Numbered from the stretch's first letter, positions 7,746 to 17,950 are shown. The stretch is DNA of 64,000 bases from Planctomycetota bacterium (GCA_026184295.1 JAHCJK010000004.1:28197-92196), one strand, 5' to 3'. The notes: generated by a model from the sequence alone, not told the origin. Made by a program: numbers and translations.

Positions 7746-10562
7746 CTAGGCCTTGCCCTTGGCCTTCTTGACCAGTTCGTCGAGCTTCGCCAGGGCCTGG
7801 ATCGGGGAGAGCGCGTTCGCGTCGGTGCCGCGCAGGTCGTCGAGGAGTTCCTTCACGCGCGGATCGATTTCCTTCTCGGTGGGTTCGAAGAGCATCATCT
7901 GGCCGTCTTCGTGCTTCGGCTGAATGCGGCGGCGCTTGGGCTTGGCCGAGGCCGGCACGTTCACGTTCGCGACGCGGTCCTGCGCCTCGGCCTCGAGTTC
8001 CTGCAGGATCGCGCGGGCGCGTTCGATCACTGGACCCGGAATCCCGGCCAGCCGCGCGACGTGGAGCCCGAAGCTGCGTTCGCTCGGTCCCGTCACGATG
8101 CGGTGCAGGAAGGTGATCTCGCCCTGCCACTCCTTCACCACCGCGCTGGCGTTGCGGACGCGCGGGAGTTCCTGTTCGAGCCCGCAGAGTTCGTGGTAGT
8201 GCGTGGCGAAGAGCGTGCGCGGCTTGGCCTCGCCCTGGTGGAGGTGCTCGACGATCGCCCACGCCAGGCTCACGCCGTCGTAGGTGCTCGTCCCGCGCCC
8301 GACCTCGTCGAGGATCACCAGCGACCGGTCCGACGCGTGCGCGAGAATCTCGGCGACCTCGGCCATCTCGACCATGAACGTGCTGCGCCCGCCGAAGAGG
8401 TCGTCGGCCGCGCCGATGCGCGTGAAGATGCGGTCCACCAGGCCCACTTCGGCGGCCTGCGCGGGGACGTACGCGCCCATCTGCGCGAGAATCGTGCAGA
8501 GCGCCGCGCTGCGGATGTAGGTGCTCTTGCCGGCCATGTTGGGCCCGGTGAGCAGCAAAATCTGCGGCGCGCGGTCCTTCTCGTCCTTCGGGTCCTTGGC
8601 CGCGTCCTTGCCGTTGCCGGGCCTGGCGTCGAGCGAGAGGTCGTTGGGCACCAGGTCCCCGCGCGCGAGGGTCTCCTCGAGCACCGGGTGGCGCATCTGG
8701 TCGAAGAAGAGCTTCCGCGACTGGCTCAGCGCCGGGCGCACCTGCGCCTTCTTCACCGCCACTTCGGCCAGGCTGGCGAGCGCGTCGAGTTCCGCGAGGC
8801 CCGCGCCGGCGGCCTGGAGCCGCGGGACGGCCTGCGCGACCTCGTCGCGCAAGGCGTTGAAGAGGCGCGCCTCGATCGCGCGCAGCTTGTCTTCGGCGCC
8901 GAGCACCTCCGCTTCGTACTTCTTGAGTTCCGGGGTCACGAAGCGTTCGGCGTTGGCGAGCGTCTGGCGGCGTTCGAAATCCTTGGGGACGTTGGCGAGG
9001 TTCGCCTTCGTCACCTCGATGTAGTAACCGAAGACCTGGTTGTAGCCGACCTTCAGGCTGGAGATGCCGGATTCTTCGCGCGCGCGCGTCTGGAAGTTGG
9101 CGATCCACTGCTTGCCGCCGCTGGAGACTTCGCGCAGGCGGTCGAGTTCCGCGTCCACGCCGGCGCGGATCAGCCCGCCGTCGGCGACGCTGTTGGGGCA
9201 ATCGTCGTTGAGCGTGCGCGCGATGCGTTCGGCCACGGGGCCCAGGCCTTCGAAGCGTTCGCGCAGGGCGGCCAGCACGCCCGCCTGGAAGTTGGCCAGC
9301 GCGTCCTGGAACTTCGGGAGCAGCAGGAGCGAGTTCTTGAGCCCGATCAGGTCGCGCGGCGTGGCGCGTCCCGCGGCCAGGCGCGCGGCGATGCGTTCCA
9401 GGTCCACGGTGTCCTTCAGGATTTCGCGGAGTTCCTCGCGGAGCAGCGCGTCGGTGACGAGCGTCGCGACGGCCTCCTGGCGGGCCTTCAGCGCCTCGAG
9501 CCCGCGCAGCGGACGGAGCATCCATTCGCGCAGGCGGCGCGCGCCGGCGCTGGTGCGCGTGCGGTCGAGCGTCCAGAGCAGCGAGCCTTCGTAGCCGCGG
9601 TCGCGCAGGGTCTCGACCAGTTCCAGGCTTCGAATGGCAACCTCGTCGAGTTCCAGAAAGGCCTCGGGGTCGATCGCGCGCGGGGCCTGCAGGTGCGCCG
9701 CCGCGCCGGGATGCATCTCCTCCAGGTAGCCGACGAGCGCGCCCGCGGCGCGCGCGGCCAGCGGCAGGGCCTGCGTCAGTTTTTTCATCTCCGCCGCGCC
9801 GGCTTTGCCCGAACCGAAGCGTTCGAGCACGCGCGCGTGCGCCTCGCGCGCCGAAAAGGCCTCGGGCTTGAGGTGCGAAAGCGCCGCGTGGATGCCGTGG
9901 GGGAGCGCCGGCGGGGCCTTGGCGCCCGGGGGCAGCGGCGCGGGCTCGGGGAGCAGGCATTCGCTGGGGGCCAGGCGCGCGAGTTCCGCGGCGAGTTCGT
10001 GCACGCCGGCGGTCTCGCGGACGAAGATCGCGCCGCCGGACAGGTCCACGGCCGCGAGGCCGCAGGCGCCTTCGGGATCGCCCGGGCGTTCGGCCAGGAC
10101 CGCGACGAGGCGGTTGGGCTTGCGCGCGTCGAGCAGGTTGTCCTCGACGACGGTGCCAGGCGTGACGACGCGGGTGATCTCGCGCTTCACCAATCCCTTG
10201 GCCTGGCTGGCGTCCTCGGTCTGGTCGCAGATCGAGACGCTGAAGCCCATGCGCAGCAGCCGCCCGAGGTAGGTCTCGGCGTTGTGCACGGGCACGCCGG
10301 CCATGGGGATCGCGTCGGGCCCCTTGCTGCGGCTGGTCAGGGTCAGGCCCAGGACGCGCGAGGCGACCTTGGCGTCCTCGAAGAAGAGTTCGTAAAAGTC
10401 GCCGAGCCGGAAGAAGAGCAGCGCGTGGGGATAGCGCTTCTTGGCGGCGTGGTACTGCCGCATCATGGGCGTGTCGTTGGGCGAACCGGGCTCGTCGGCG
10501 GCGACGGAGGCGCCGTCGCCGGAGGCGTGAGCAGGTTCCGCCTGTTTGCGCTGGGAGGCCAT
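7746..10562 (-). CDS. mutS: DNA mismatch repair ATPase MutS
   Basis: 938 residues, slightly longer than typical MutS because of an N-terminal polar tail of about 30 residues. The mismatch-reading Phe-x-Glu lies in GDFYELF at about residues 56-58. The ATPase is at the C-terminal end: Walker A GPNMAGKSTYIRS near residue 675, Walker B LVILDEVGRGTSTYDG, and ATHYHEL. The end (LSPIQALAKLDELVKKAK) matches the usual MutS C-terminus for dimer contact. MutS recognises base mismatches and recruits MutL. The gene is divergent from the hybrid histidine kinase, with about 100 bases between starts. I see no strong ribosome-binding site at the ATG. Confidence 0.97.
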   Translation of the reverse strand: MASQRKQAEPAHASGDGASVAADEPGSPNDTPMMRQYHAAKKRYPHALLFFRLGDFYELFFEDAKVASRVLGLTLTSRSKGPDAIPMAGVPVHNAETYLGRLLRMGFSVSICDQTEDASQAKGLVKREITRVVTPGTVVEDNLLDARKPNRLVAVLAERPGDPEGACGLAAVDLSGGAIFVRETAGVHELAAELARLAPSECLLPEPAPLPPGAKAPPALPHGIHAALSHLKPEAFSAREAHARVLERFGSGKAGAAEMKKLTQALPLAARAAGALVGYLEEMHPGAAAHLQAPRAIDPEAFLELDEVAIRSLELVETLRDRGYEGSLLWTLDRTRTSAGARRLREWMLRPLRGLEALKARQEAVATLVTDALLREELREILKDTVDLERIAARLAAGRATPRDLIGLKNSLLLLPKFQDALANFQAGVLAALRERFEGLGPVAERIARTLNDDCPNSVADGGLIRAGVDAELDRLREVSSGGKQWIANFQTRAREESGISSLKVGYNQVFGYYIEVTKANLANVPKDFERRQTLANAERFVTPELKKYEAEVLGAEDKLRAIEARLFNALRDEVAQAVPRLQAAGAGLAELDALASLAEVAVKKAQVRPALSQSRKLFFDQMRHPVLEETLARGDLVPNDLSLDARPGNGKDAAKDPKDEKDRAPQILLLTGPNMAGKSTYIRSAALCTILAQMGAYVPAQAAEVGLVDRIFTRIGAADDLFGGRSTFMVEMAEVAEILAHASDRSLVILDEVGRGTSTYDGVSLAWAIVEHLHQGEAKPRTLFATHYHELCGLEQELPRVRNASAVVKEWQGEITFLHRIVTGPSERSFGLHVARLAGIPGPVIERARAILQELEAEAQDRVANVNVPASAKPKRRRIQPKHEDGQMMLFEPTEKEIDPRVKELLDDLRGTDANALSPIQALAKLDELVKKAKGKA

Positions 10563-10660
10563 GATTGGCGAGCCATTATGAAGCGATGAGCGCCAGTGGC
10601 AAGGACCGCCGCACGGTGTGGCGTTGTTTCAAGCTCCGGATACACTAACGCTACTCCGTC

Positions 10661-13600
10661 ATGAAAACTCCGGACGGTCCGGTCACCAACGGCTTTGTAC
10701 GGGAACCCGGCCTGCGGCCCCTGCCCTGGCCCCCGCTCTCGACGCGCTCGAGCGTCGGCCGCACGCTCGTGCCGCTGGGCGCCGCCTGGGCGCTTTCGTG
10801 CGTGGCCGCGGTGGTGCTCGGATACCTCTCGGTCCGCTACCAGTGGTACAACTACCCCGTCGGCAGCGTGCGCCTGGGCTTCTACCCGCCGTGGACGATC
10901 GGCGTGCTGTGGGCGCTCTGGTTCGGCTGGGGGTACGGCGCGACGGTTACGTTCGTCTCCTGCCTGATCATCGCGCTCATCCACAGCCCCGGCGCCGCCA
11001 ACCCGATCACGTTTCCCGGCGCGCTGCTGCTTTCCAGCGCCGACGCGGCGGGGTTGTACCTCTTCGTGCGCTTCCTCACCGGCTTCCCGCTCGACACCCG
11101 CATCCGTTCCCTGCGCGACGCGGGCGTCTTCTGCCTGGCCGTCTTCCTGGCAAGCGTCACCGGAGCCAACGGCTGCTTCGTGGTCGCCTCGGAACACGGC
11201 TGGATCGCGCGCGGCGATTTCCGCGCCACGCTGATCGTCTGGGAAGGCTGGTGGCTGGGGCACTTCGTCGAATGTTTCCTCGTCATCGGGCCGCTCGCCA
11301 CCCTGCTCGGCCCGGCCGTCGAACGCTGGAAGACCCGCCATTTCGAATGCCCGCCGCGCGAGGCGACCTTTCGGCGGCAGGCCGTCGCGGCCACGCTGGC
11401 CGGCCTTGCGCTGATCGTCTTCTATTCGATCCTCCTCCAGGCCCCCGGCCAGCGCATGCTGGAAGTGATCTCCAAGCTGGACATGAACGATTCCACGCGC
11501 GAGGCGCTGATCGCCGCCAAGCACGCCGCCGACTGGCAGCGCGGCATCGTGCTCGCCACGCTGCTGGGCCTCGGCGCGACCGGCATCTGGATCGCGCTGG
11601 CCCTGCGCCGCCGCTACGCGATGCAGTTGCGCCAGGAGTTCCAGCGCCACGGCGAGGACCTGCGGCGCGGCGCGGCCTGGAACCAGGCCATGACCGACCT
11701 CGCCGAGGACGGCCTTCAGCCGCTCGACACCGAGACCCGCGCGAAGCGCCTCGCCGAGAGCGTCCTGCGGGTGACGGGCGCGCGCGAAATCCGCGTGCTG
11801 GTCCGCGAACCCGGCCGCGCCGACGCGCTGCGCCTGGCCGCGCGCGCCGGGAGCCACGCCAACGGCGCGGAAGCGCGCTCCTTGCCGCTCCAGGGCAGCC
11901 TGCCCGGGCAGGCGGTGCTGGAAGGTTCGCCGCTGTACGTCGAACGGGATCCGCAGAACCATCCCGTCGGCAAGGCACACCTGCCCTACCTGGAGGCGCT
12001 GCACGCCCACGCGTACCTGTGCGTGCCGCTGATGGGCCCCAACGGCGCGGCCGGCGCGCTGGAGATCCTTTCGGACCAGGCCATGCCGATGAACAGCGAG
12101 GGCCTGCGGCGCTTGCGCGCCATCGGGCGCATCGGCGGGGCCGCGCTGGCGCGCTCGAGCGGCGGCGAGCGCCAGCACCTCGACCAGGCCGAGACCGTGC
12201 GGCTTTCGCGCCTCGCCCAGGACCTGGCCGAAGAGAACGATTCACACCATCTGATGCAGCGCATCGCGGGCTCCGCGGCGCAGTTCCTGGGCGCGGGCGG
12301 CTACGCGGTGCTGGTGGCCGAGGAAGGTTCCGGAGGGGACACGCGCCTGGTGGTGGCCGCCACGTCGGGCCTGGGCGAGGGCCTGCCCGCGCCGGGCATG
12401 GCCTTCCCGCTCGCCGAGGCCTGCCTGGCCGCCGAATGCGCGCGCGAGGGCCGCTCGCGCTCGGCGGGGCTGGAGCCTTCGGAGCCCGCCGAGACGCCGC
12501 TGGTCCCGGGCTGGAACGCGCGCGTGGCCCTGGCCGTTCCGTTCGCGCCGTTCGGCAAGCCTCCGCTGGGCGCGCTGGTCGCCGCCTTTCCGCCCGCGCG
12601 CAAGGCCGGCCAGGAAGAGGAAGCGCGCGCCGAGGAACTGGCGCGGCTGGCCGGCGCCGGCCTGCGCCGCCTGCGCCTGCTGGAAGACACGCGCCGCCAG
12701 GCGGCCGAGATCGCGCTCTTCGAACAGATCGGGCGCTCCTTCGCCGAACACCTGAGCGTCGAGGACACGCTGAACAACCTGGTGCGCAACGTCAGCAAGA
12801 TCTTTCCCGCGCGCTGGGCCGCCGTCTTCGAGTACGACCCGAACCTCAAGGCGCTGGTCTCGCGCGCCACGAGCATCCCCCACCCCGACGCGGCCTCCAT
12901 CCGCATCCCGCCCGGGGCGCGTTCGCTGGTCGCCACCACCTACCGCGAAGGCAAGACGGCGGTCTCTAGCGATCTGGTCAACGACCCGCGCTCCAGCCCC
13001 GAACTGAACGCGAAATACGGGTCGCGGTCGGGCGTTTCCGTGCCGCTGGGCCCCGCCGGGCAGATTCTGGGCGTGCTCTTCGCCTGCGACCCCGCGGAGA
13101 TGCACTACCGCGAGGACGACGTGCGGCGGCTGGAACAGATCGCCGCGCTGGCATCGGTGGCGCTGGAACGCGCCTACCTGCACGAGGAAGTGCGCCGCCG
13201 CGTCGAGGAACTCGCGATTCTTCACGAGGTCGGCAGCGTGCTCGTCGAGACCCTGCGCCTCGACACTTCCCTCAACCGCATCGCCGACATCGTCCGCCGC
13301 CATTTCCGCGCCGCGGGCGCCGGCTTTCTGCTCGCCGAACCCGGCGGCCAGGAACTGACCGTGCGCGGGGCCTCCGGTTCGTATTCCGACCGCCTGCTGG
13401 GCGCGCGGGTGAAAGCCAGCGAGCCCGGCATCATCCTCGACGCCTACCGCGAGCGGAAGGCGATGGTGGTGACCGACATCGGCTCCGACCCGCGCATCGG
13501 GAAAATACTTTCGGCCGAGATGCCGACGGGGAAATCGGGCATCGTGGTGCCGCTCAACGCCTCCCACCATCCGATCGGCGTGCTGGGCATCTTCTACGAG

Positions 13601-15196
13601 GACCCGCGCGCGTTTTCGGAGAACGACATCCAGCGCCTGGACGCCGTAGCGCGCCTGGCGGCCTCGGCCGTCGAGCGCGAGCGGCTGGGGCAGGCGCTGC
13701 AGGCCAGCGAGGCGCGCATCAACGAAATCCTGAACAGCACCCCCGCGGTCGTGATCGGCCTCGACCTGAAGGGCGCGATCCTGACCTTCAACGCCACGGC
13801 CGAACGCGTGACCGGCTACCGCGTGGAGGAGGCGATGGGCAAGGACTGCCTGACGCTGCTCTACCCCGACCCGATCGAACGCGTGCGCGTCAGCAAGATG
13901 CTCCGCGATGCCTTCGCCGCCGACGGGCGCGGCAAAGGCGAGATCACCGCCATCACGCGCAAGGACGGCAAGCTGCGCAAGATCCGCTGGACCGGCGAGG
14001 CCCTGCGCGACGCCAAGGGCGAACTGAGCGGCATCGTGGGCATGGGCCTGGACGTGACCGAACAACTGGAACTCGAGGCCCAGTTCCTGCAGGCGCAGAA
14101 GATGGAATCCGTCGGCGCGCTGGCCGGCGGCATGGCCCACGACTTCAACAACCTGCTCGGCGGCATCCTGGGCCAGTCGGCGCTCGCGCACGCCCAGTTG
14201 CGCCCCGGCGATCCCGTCCACAAGATTCTCAAGAAGATCGAGTCGGCCGCGCAGCGCGGCGCGGACCTGACCAGCAAACTGCTCGCCTTCGCGCGGCGTT
14301 CGGTGATTCAGCCCATGCCGGTGGACATCGGCCTGCTGCTGCGCGAGACCGCGGAACTGCTGGCGGGCTCCCTCCCGCGCGAGATCACCGTGATCTCGCA
14401 CGTGACCCCCAACATGCCGCCCGTCGAGGGCGATCCCACGCAGTTGCAGCAGGTGATCCTCAACCTGTGCGTGAACGCGCGCGACGCGATGCCGCACGGC
14501 GGCACCTTGAACCTGCGCGCCGCGCCGGGCGAGGCCGGCTGGGTGCGGCTCGAGATCGCCGATTCGGGCACCGGCATGACCGAGGACGTGAAGGCGCATC
14601 TCTTCGAGCCCTTCTTCACCACCAAGGAAAAGGGCAAGGGCACCGGCCTGGGCCTCGCCGTCGTCTTCGGCATCGTGCGCAGCCACCGCGGGCGCATCGA
14701 AGTGGACAGCACGGTCGGAAAAGGCACCTGCTTCCTGCTGCACTTCCCCTTCATGACCGCCAAGCCCGCGCCGCCGCCGGCGGCCCCCGCCGGCCTTGCC
14801 GAGCCCGACGCCATCACCGGCACCGAAGAACTGCTGCTCATCGACGACGAAGCGATCATGCGCGAGACCACCCAGAAGCTGCTCGAAAGCCTCGGCTACC
14901 GCGTGCACGTGGCCTCGGGCGGCGAGGAAGGCCTGAACCTGATCGACGTCCAGGGCGTGCAGCCGCGCGTCATCGTGCTCGACGTGATGATGCCCGGGCT
15001 CGCCGGCGTCCCGCTCTTTCACGAACTGCGCAAGCGCCTGCCGCGCGTGCCCGTGATCCTGATCAGCGGGTTCAGCCGCGAACGCGAGGTCCAGAACATG
15101 CTCCAGGCGGGCGCGCAGGAACTGATCCAGAAGCCCTTCCGCCTGGAAGAACTGGCCACCGCCATCCGCCGCGCCCTGCAAGTGGCCGTACGCTGA
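10661..15196 (+). CDS. Membrane hybrid sensor histidine kinase with GAF, PAS and receiver domains
   Basis: 1511 residues. Residues about 30-320 form a multi-pass membrane sensor resembling MASE1 (WTIGVLWALWFGWGYGATV and similar hydrophobic segments). Four GAF-like domains follow at roughly 350-500, 520-675, 690-840 and 850-1010, then a PAS domain near 1020-1140 (ILNSTPAVVIGLDLKGAI). The kinase core has phospho-acceptor His1160 in GGMAHDFNNLLGG, N-box NLCVNARDAMPHGG, and G-boxes IADSGTGM and GKGTGLGLAVV. A receiver domain closes the protein, with phospho-acceptor Asp1441 in IVLDVMMPG. This is the hybrid layout used in phosphorelays. Signal and output partner are not in the window. It is divergent from mutS. 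Confidence 0.93.
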   Translation: MKTPDGPVTNGFVREPGLRPLPWPPLSTRSSVGRTLVPLGAAWALSCVAAVVLGYLSVRYQWYNYPVGSVRLGFYPPWTIGVLWALWFGWGYGATVTFVSCLIIALIHSPGAANPITFPGALLLSSADAAGLYLFVRFLTGFPLDTRIRSLRDAGVFCLAVFLASVTGANGCFVVASEHGWIARGDFRATLIVWEGWWLGHFVECFLVIGPLATLLGPAVERWKTRHFECPPREATFRRQAVAATLAGLALIVFYSILLQAPGQRMLEVISKLDMNDSTREALIAAKHAADWQRGIVLATLLGLGATGIWIALALRRRYAMQLRQEFQRHGEDLRRGAAWNQAMTDLAEDGLQPLDTETRAKRLAESVLRVTGAREIRVLVREPGRADALRLAARAGSHANGAEARSLPLQGSLPGQAVLEGSPLYVERDPQNHPVGKAHLPYLEALHAHAYLCVPLMGPNGAAGALEILSDQAMPMNSEGLRRLRAIGRIGGAALARSSGGERQHLDQAETVRLSRLAQDLAEENDSHHLMQRIAGSAAQFLGAGGYAVLVAEEGSGGDTRLVVAATSGLGEGLPAPGMAFPLAEACLAAECAREGRSRSAGLEPSEPAETPLVPGWNARVALAVPFAPFGKPPLGALVAAFPPARKAGQEEEARAEELARLAGAGLRRLRLLEDTRRQAAEIALFEQIGRSFAEHLSVEDTLNNLVRNVSKIFPARWAAVFEYDPNLKALVSRATSIPHPDAASIRIPPGARSLVATTYREGKTAVSSDLVNDPRSSPELNAKYGSRSGVSVPLGPAGQILGVLFACDPAEMHYREDDVRRLEQIAALASVALERAYLHEEVRRRVEELAILHEVGSVLVETLRLDTSLNRIADIVRRHFRAAGAGFLLAEPGGQELTVRGASGSYSDRLLGARVKASEPGIILDAYRERKAMVVTDIGSDPRIGKILSAEMPTGKSGIVVPLNASHHPIGVLGIFYEDPRAFSENDIQRLDAVARLAASAVERERLGQALQASEARINEILNSTPAVVIGLDLKGAILTFNATAERVTGYRVEEAMGKDCLTLLYPDPIERVRVSKMLRDAFAADGRGKGEITAITRKDGKLRKIRWTGEALRDAKGELSGIVGMGLDVTEQLELEAQFLQAQKMESVGALAGGMAHDFNNLLGGILGQSALAHAQLRPGDPVHKILKKIESAAQRGADLTSKLLAFARRSVIQPMPVDIGLLLRETAELLAGSLPREITVISHVTPNMPPVEGDPTQLQQVILNLCVNARDAMPHGGTLNLRAAPGEAGWVRLEIADSGTGMTEDVKAHLFEPFFTTKEKGKGTGLGLAVVFGIVRSHRGRIEVDSTVGKGTCFLLHFPFMTAKPAPPPAAPAGLAEPDAITGTEELLLIDDEAIMRETTQKLLESLGYRVHVASGGEEGLNLIDVQGVQPRVIVLDVMMPGLAGVPLFHELRKRLPRVPVILISGFSREREVQNMLQAGAQELIQKPFRLEELATAIRRALQVAVR

Positions 15197-15282
15197 GGCC
15201 TTGCATCTTCGGCACCTTTGGAAAAGCCTCTAAGAAAACAGGCCGCGCCACCCTCTTAAGAGGTAGCGGAGGAGACCCTGCG

Positions 15283-15873
15283 ATGCGATGGATCGTGTGT
15301 GCTTGCGCGGTGCTGGCGTGGCGTGCGTGCGCGGCCGACGCGCCGGCTCCGAAGGTGGAGAAAGCGGATGCCGCCGACGCGGCGCAAACCGAGAACCTCG
15401 TGATCGCGCCGAAATCGGCCCTCGTGCTGCGCTCGGGCGTCGTGACGCCCGGTGGCGAAACGGCCGCGAAGCCGGTGATCGTGTACGAGCGAAACCCGCT
15501 GACCATCGGCCCGGTCGTCGCGAAGACCGAACCCGATGCGAAGCCCGCCGCCGGCCAGCCCGCGCAGGCGCCGAAGAAAGAAACGAAGCAGGAACCGAAG
15601 CCCACGCCCGAGGATGGCGCGCAGGCCGAGGCCTACCGCATGCCCATCCTGCGCCTGCCGATCCAGTTCCCGTCCACGTCGATCGCCTCGGCGGGCGGGC
15701 CGAACATGCGCTTCCAGACGACCGGCGACGCGAAGCTCGAGACGCGCGAGATCGTCGCGCCGCTCCCGCTGGGCGCCTCGTACGGGCCGCCGGCCTACTC
15801 CACGCGCATCCCGTTCGCCTACGGCCAGGGCAGCGCGTACGAGAAAGCTAAGCAGGCCGAGCCCAAGAAGTAG
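15283..15873 (+). CDS. Hypothetical secreted Pro/Ala/Lys-rich protein
   Basis: 196 residues with a short signal peptide (MRWIVCACAVLAWRACA, cleavage likely after ACA), then a low-complexity linker rich in Ala, Lys, Pro and Glu, and a more ordered C-terminal part (MPILRLPIQFPSTSIAS, PLPLGASYGPPAYSTRIPF). The ATG at 15283 is preceded by GGAGGAG. A 12-base perfect palindrome (CCTCTTAAGAGG) lies at 15252-15263 just before the ribosome site. I do not recognise a family. It follows the hybrid kinase by 86 bases and may share its transcript. Confidence 0.7.
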   Translation: MRWIVCACAVLAWRACAADAPAPKVEKADAADAAQTENLVIAPKSALVLRSGVVTPGGETAAKPVIVYERNPLTIGPVVAKTEPDAKPAAGQPAQAPKKETKQEPKPTPEDGAQAEAYRMPILRLPIQFPSTSIASAGGPNMRFQTTGDAKLETREIVAPLPLGASYGPPAYSTRIPFAYGQGSAYEKAKQAEPKK

Positions 15874-15882
15874 CGCGCGCGG

Positions 15883-16653
15883 TCAGGCGTTTTCGACGTA
15901 CAGTTCCCAGATGCGGCGGTAGCACTTCATCACGAAGACGGGATCGCTGCTGCCCGGGCCTTCGTAGCTCGTCCAGCCCGTGTACCCGATGCCCTTCAAG
16001 AGCGTGAAGACTTCCTGCCACGGGTAGCGCTTGGTATCCCAGAGTTCCTGGATGTGCACGCAGCCGATGGCGTGCTTGAGCAGGTCGAAGTTGGCCTTCA
16101 CGCTGCCGTTCGCGTCGGCCTCGCCGCCGTTGCAGTTCCAGGTGACGAAGGCGTTCGAGTGGTCGGCGTGGTCGAGAATCTTGCGCATGCGGTCGGGGCG
16201 GCAGGTGTCCTTACCGTGCACTTCCATCCACACCTTCAGGCCCAGGTCCTTGCCCGCCGCGGCGACTTCGCGCAGGCTGTGGCCAATCTGTTCCAGCGTC
16301 TTCGCCTCGGGCACTTCGGGCGGCAGCGCGTTGGGGCGGATCTTGATGCCTTCGCAGCCGATGTCCTTCGCAAGTTCCAGGTAGCGCTTGCTGGCCTCGA
16401 TGTCGGCGCGCAGCTTGCCTGCGTCGGGCGTGTGGTAGTCGAAGGCCGTTCCTAGACCGTAGGGCACGATGCCGCCGTCCTCGAACTTTTTGCGCACCGC
16501 CGCGCGTTCGGCCTTGGTGAGGTTCTCCTCGACCTTGTGCGCGTGGGTCGTGCGCAGTTCGACGCCCTGAAAGCCGCCTTCGCGGCAGTTCTTGACGATC
16601 GTCTCCACGTCCCACTGCGCGGCCATCTGGTACGTCACGAGTCCCAGCTTCAT
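15883..16653 (-). CDS. Sugar phosphate isomerase/epimerase (xylose-isomerase-like TIM barrel)
   Basis: 256 residues of the AP-endonuclease-2/xylose-isomerase-like superfamily: MKLGLVTYQM at the first strand, GFQGVELRTTHAH, GCEGIKIRPN, VWMEVHGKDTCRPDRM, FVTWNCNGGEAD, IGCVHIQELWD and YTGWTSYEGPG mark successive barrel strands. His and Glu residues in these strands are the usual metal ligands. Members interconvert keto and aldo sugars or inositol derivatives. It is the last gene of the minus-strand uptake operon, 45 bases after a Gfo/Idh/MocA oxidoreductase, a pairing typical of sugar or inositol catabolism. Confidence 0.85.
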   Translation of the reverse strand: MKLGLVTYQMAAQWDVETIVKNCREGGFQGVELRTTHAHKVEENLTKAERAAVRKKFEDGGIVPYGLGTAFDYHTPDAGKLRADIEASKRYLELAKDIGCEGIKIRPNALPPEVPEAKTLEQIGHSLREVAAAGKDLGLKVWMEVHGKDTCRPDRMRKILDHADHSNAFVTWNCNGGEADANGSVKANFDLLKHAIGCVHIQELWDTKRYPWQEVFTLLKGIGYTGWTSYEGPGSSDPVFVMKCYRRIWELYVENA

Positions 16654-16698
16654 CGTCGTTCTCCTGAGGAATGGGTCGGCCTGTGAATTTCTGCTGCG

Positions 16699-17829
16699 CT
16701 ACGCGGTAAAGGCGCGGTGAAGGCGCATCTTGCCCGCGGCCAGCGCGTCGAAGACCTCGTCCACCTGCGCGGGGTCCAGCGGCAGGCGCATCGGCTTTTC
16801 GAGGAAATGGCTGAGCACCAGCGCGTTGAAGAAGTGCACGGCCTCGCGGGCGCCTTCGGCATCGACCAACGGCGCGCGGCCGTCGCGAACGGCCTGCGCG
16901 AAGTCGCGCACCAAGCTGCCGGGCGCGAAGGGTTCTTCCGCCGGCAGATCCTGCCACTGGGTCTCGGGTTTCTTCGCGAACATCGGCGCGTCGTCGCCGG
17001 CGTCGTAGAAGTCGTACGCGCCGCCGCCCGGCAGGCGCCCCAGGCGGCTGGTCTTGCCGCAGACGAGCACCGCGCGGTCGCCTTCGAACTCGCAGACGTT
17101 GCTGGGCGAAAAGCTGGAGATGTTGACGGCGAACGTGCCGGTCGCGCCGTTGGGGTATTCCAGCGCGGCGGTGCAACTGTCCTCCACTTCGTGGTCGTGG
17201 AAAAGGTTCGCGAGCTTGGCGCGCACTTCGGCCACCTGCCCGCCGGTGTGCACGAACGCGTCGATGTCGTGAATGCACTGATTCACCAGCACGCCGCCGC
17301 CCTCGTACTTCCAGGTGCCGCGCCACTTGCCGGTGCGGTAATACTTGTTGTTGCGCACGCCGTTTTGCAGATAGGTCGCGCGGACGAGTTTGCCGATGCC
17401 GCCTTCGCGGACGAGCCGCCGGCGCCCGTCGATCCCGATACGGCGCTGGTGGTGGACGGTCAGAATCTTCCCGGCCTTGCGCGCCTCGGCGAGCATCGCG
17501 TCGCATTCGCCGATGCGGATCGCCATCGGCTTCTCGACGAGCACGTTCAGGCCCGCCTGCAGCGCGGCGACGGCGAAGGGCTTGTGGAGAAAGTGCGGGA
17601 CGTTGAGCAGGACGGCCTCGCAGAGGCCGCTGGCGAAGAGCTTCTCCGCGTCGGAAAAGGTCTTCGCGTTCGGAGCTTTTTCGGCGCCGGCCTTCAGGTT
17701 GGCCTCGCTGGCATCGCAGATCGCGGCGACCTCGGCCTCCGGCGCGGCCAGCGCTTCGTCCAGCCGCCCGGCGCCCACGCCGCCGACGCCCACCAGTCCC
17801 AGCCGAATCTTTCTCTGCTCCGTGCCCAT
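16699..17829 (-). CDS. Gfo/Idh/MocA-family NAD(P)-dependent oxidoreductase
   Basis: 376 residues. The N-terminal Rossmann fold has GLVGVGGVGAGRL, then the family signature VLVEKPMAI near residue 97, and the C-terminal alpha/beta domain contains VHHQRRIG and GGGVLVNQCIHDIDAF, the last with candidate catalytic His and Asp. ATG at 17829 is chosen because GGAGGG precedes it; an upstream in-frame start at 17865 would add 12 unconserved residues. Such enzymes oxidise or reduce sugar, inositol or related rings. It lies between an AraC regulator and a TIM-barrel isomerase, consistent with use of an imported sugar. Confidence 0.9.
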   Translation of the reverse strand: MGTEQRKIRLGLVGVGGVGAGRLDEALAAPEAEVAAICDASEANLKAGAEKAPNAKTFSDAEKLFASGLCEAVLLNVPHFLHKPFAVAALQAGLNVLVEKPMAIRIGECDAMLAEARKAGKILTVHHQRRIGIDGRRRLVREGGIGKLVRATYLQNGVRNNKYYRTGKWRGTWKYEGGGVLVNQCIHDIDAFVHTGGQVAEVRAKLANLFHDHEVEDSCTAALEYPNGATGTFAVNISSFSPSNVCEFEGDRAVLVCGKTSRLGRLPGGGAYDFYDAGDDAPMFAKKPETQWQDLPAEEPFAPGSLVRDFAQAVRDGRAPLVDAEGAREAVHFFNALVLSHFLEKPMRLPLDPAQVDEVFDALAAGKMRLHRAFTA

Positions 17830-17950
17830 GCCGTTCCGCCCTCCGGTTCCGCGCGTGTCCTGCACGGTCCTTATTTGACCGGATGCGCCGGGTGCATGAA
17901 ATGGGCGGGGGTGTTGAAGGGATGTGTTTTTCTGCTGAATCCGGCCGCTT

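Noticed and set aside
7539..10589. A 1016-codon open frame opposite mutS
   Set aside because: It is the antisense shadow of mutS in GC-rich DNA; its composition is Arg/Ala/Gly/Val-rich without domain motifs, while mutS itself is unmistakable.
12242..15181. A 979-codon open frame opposite the hybrid kinase
   Set aside because: Antisense of well-defined kinase domains, no ribosome site and no recognisable motif.
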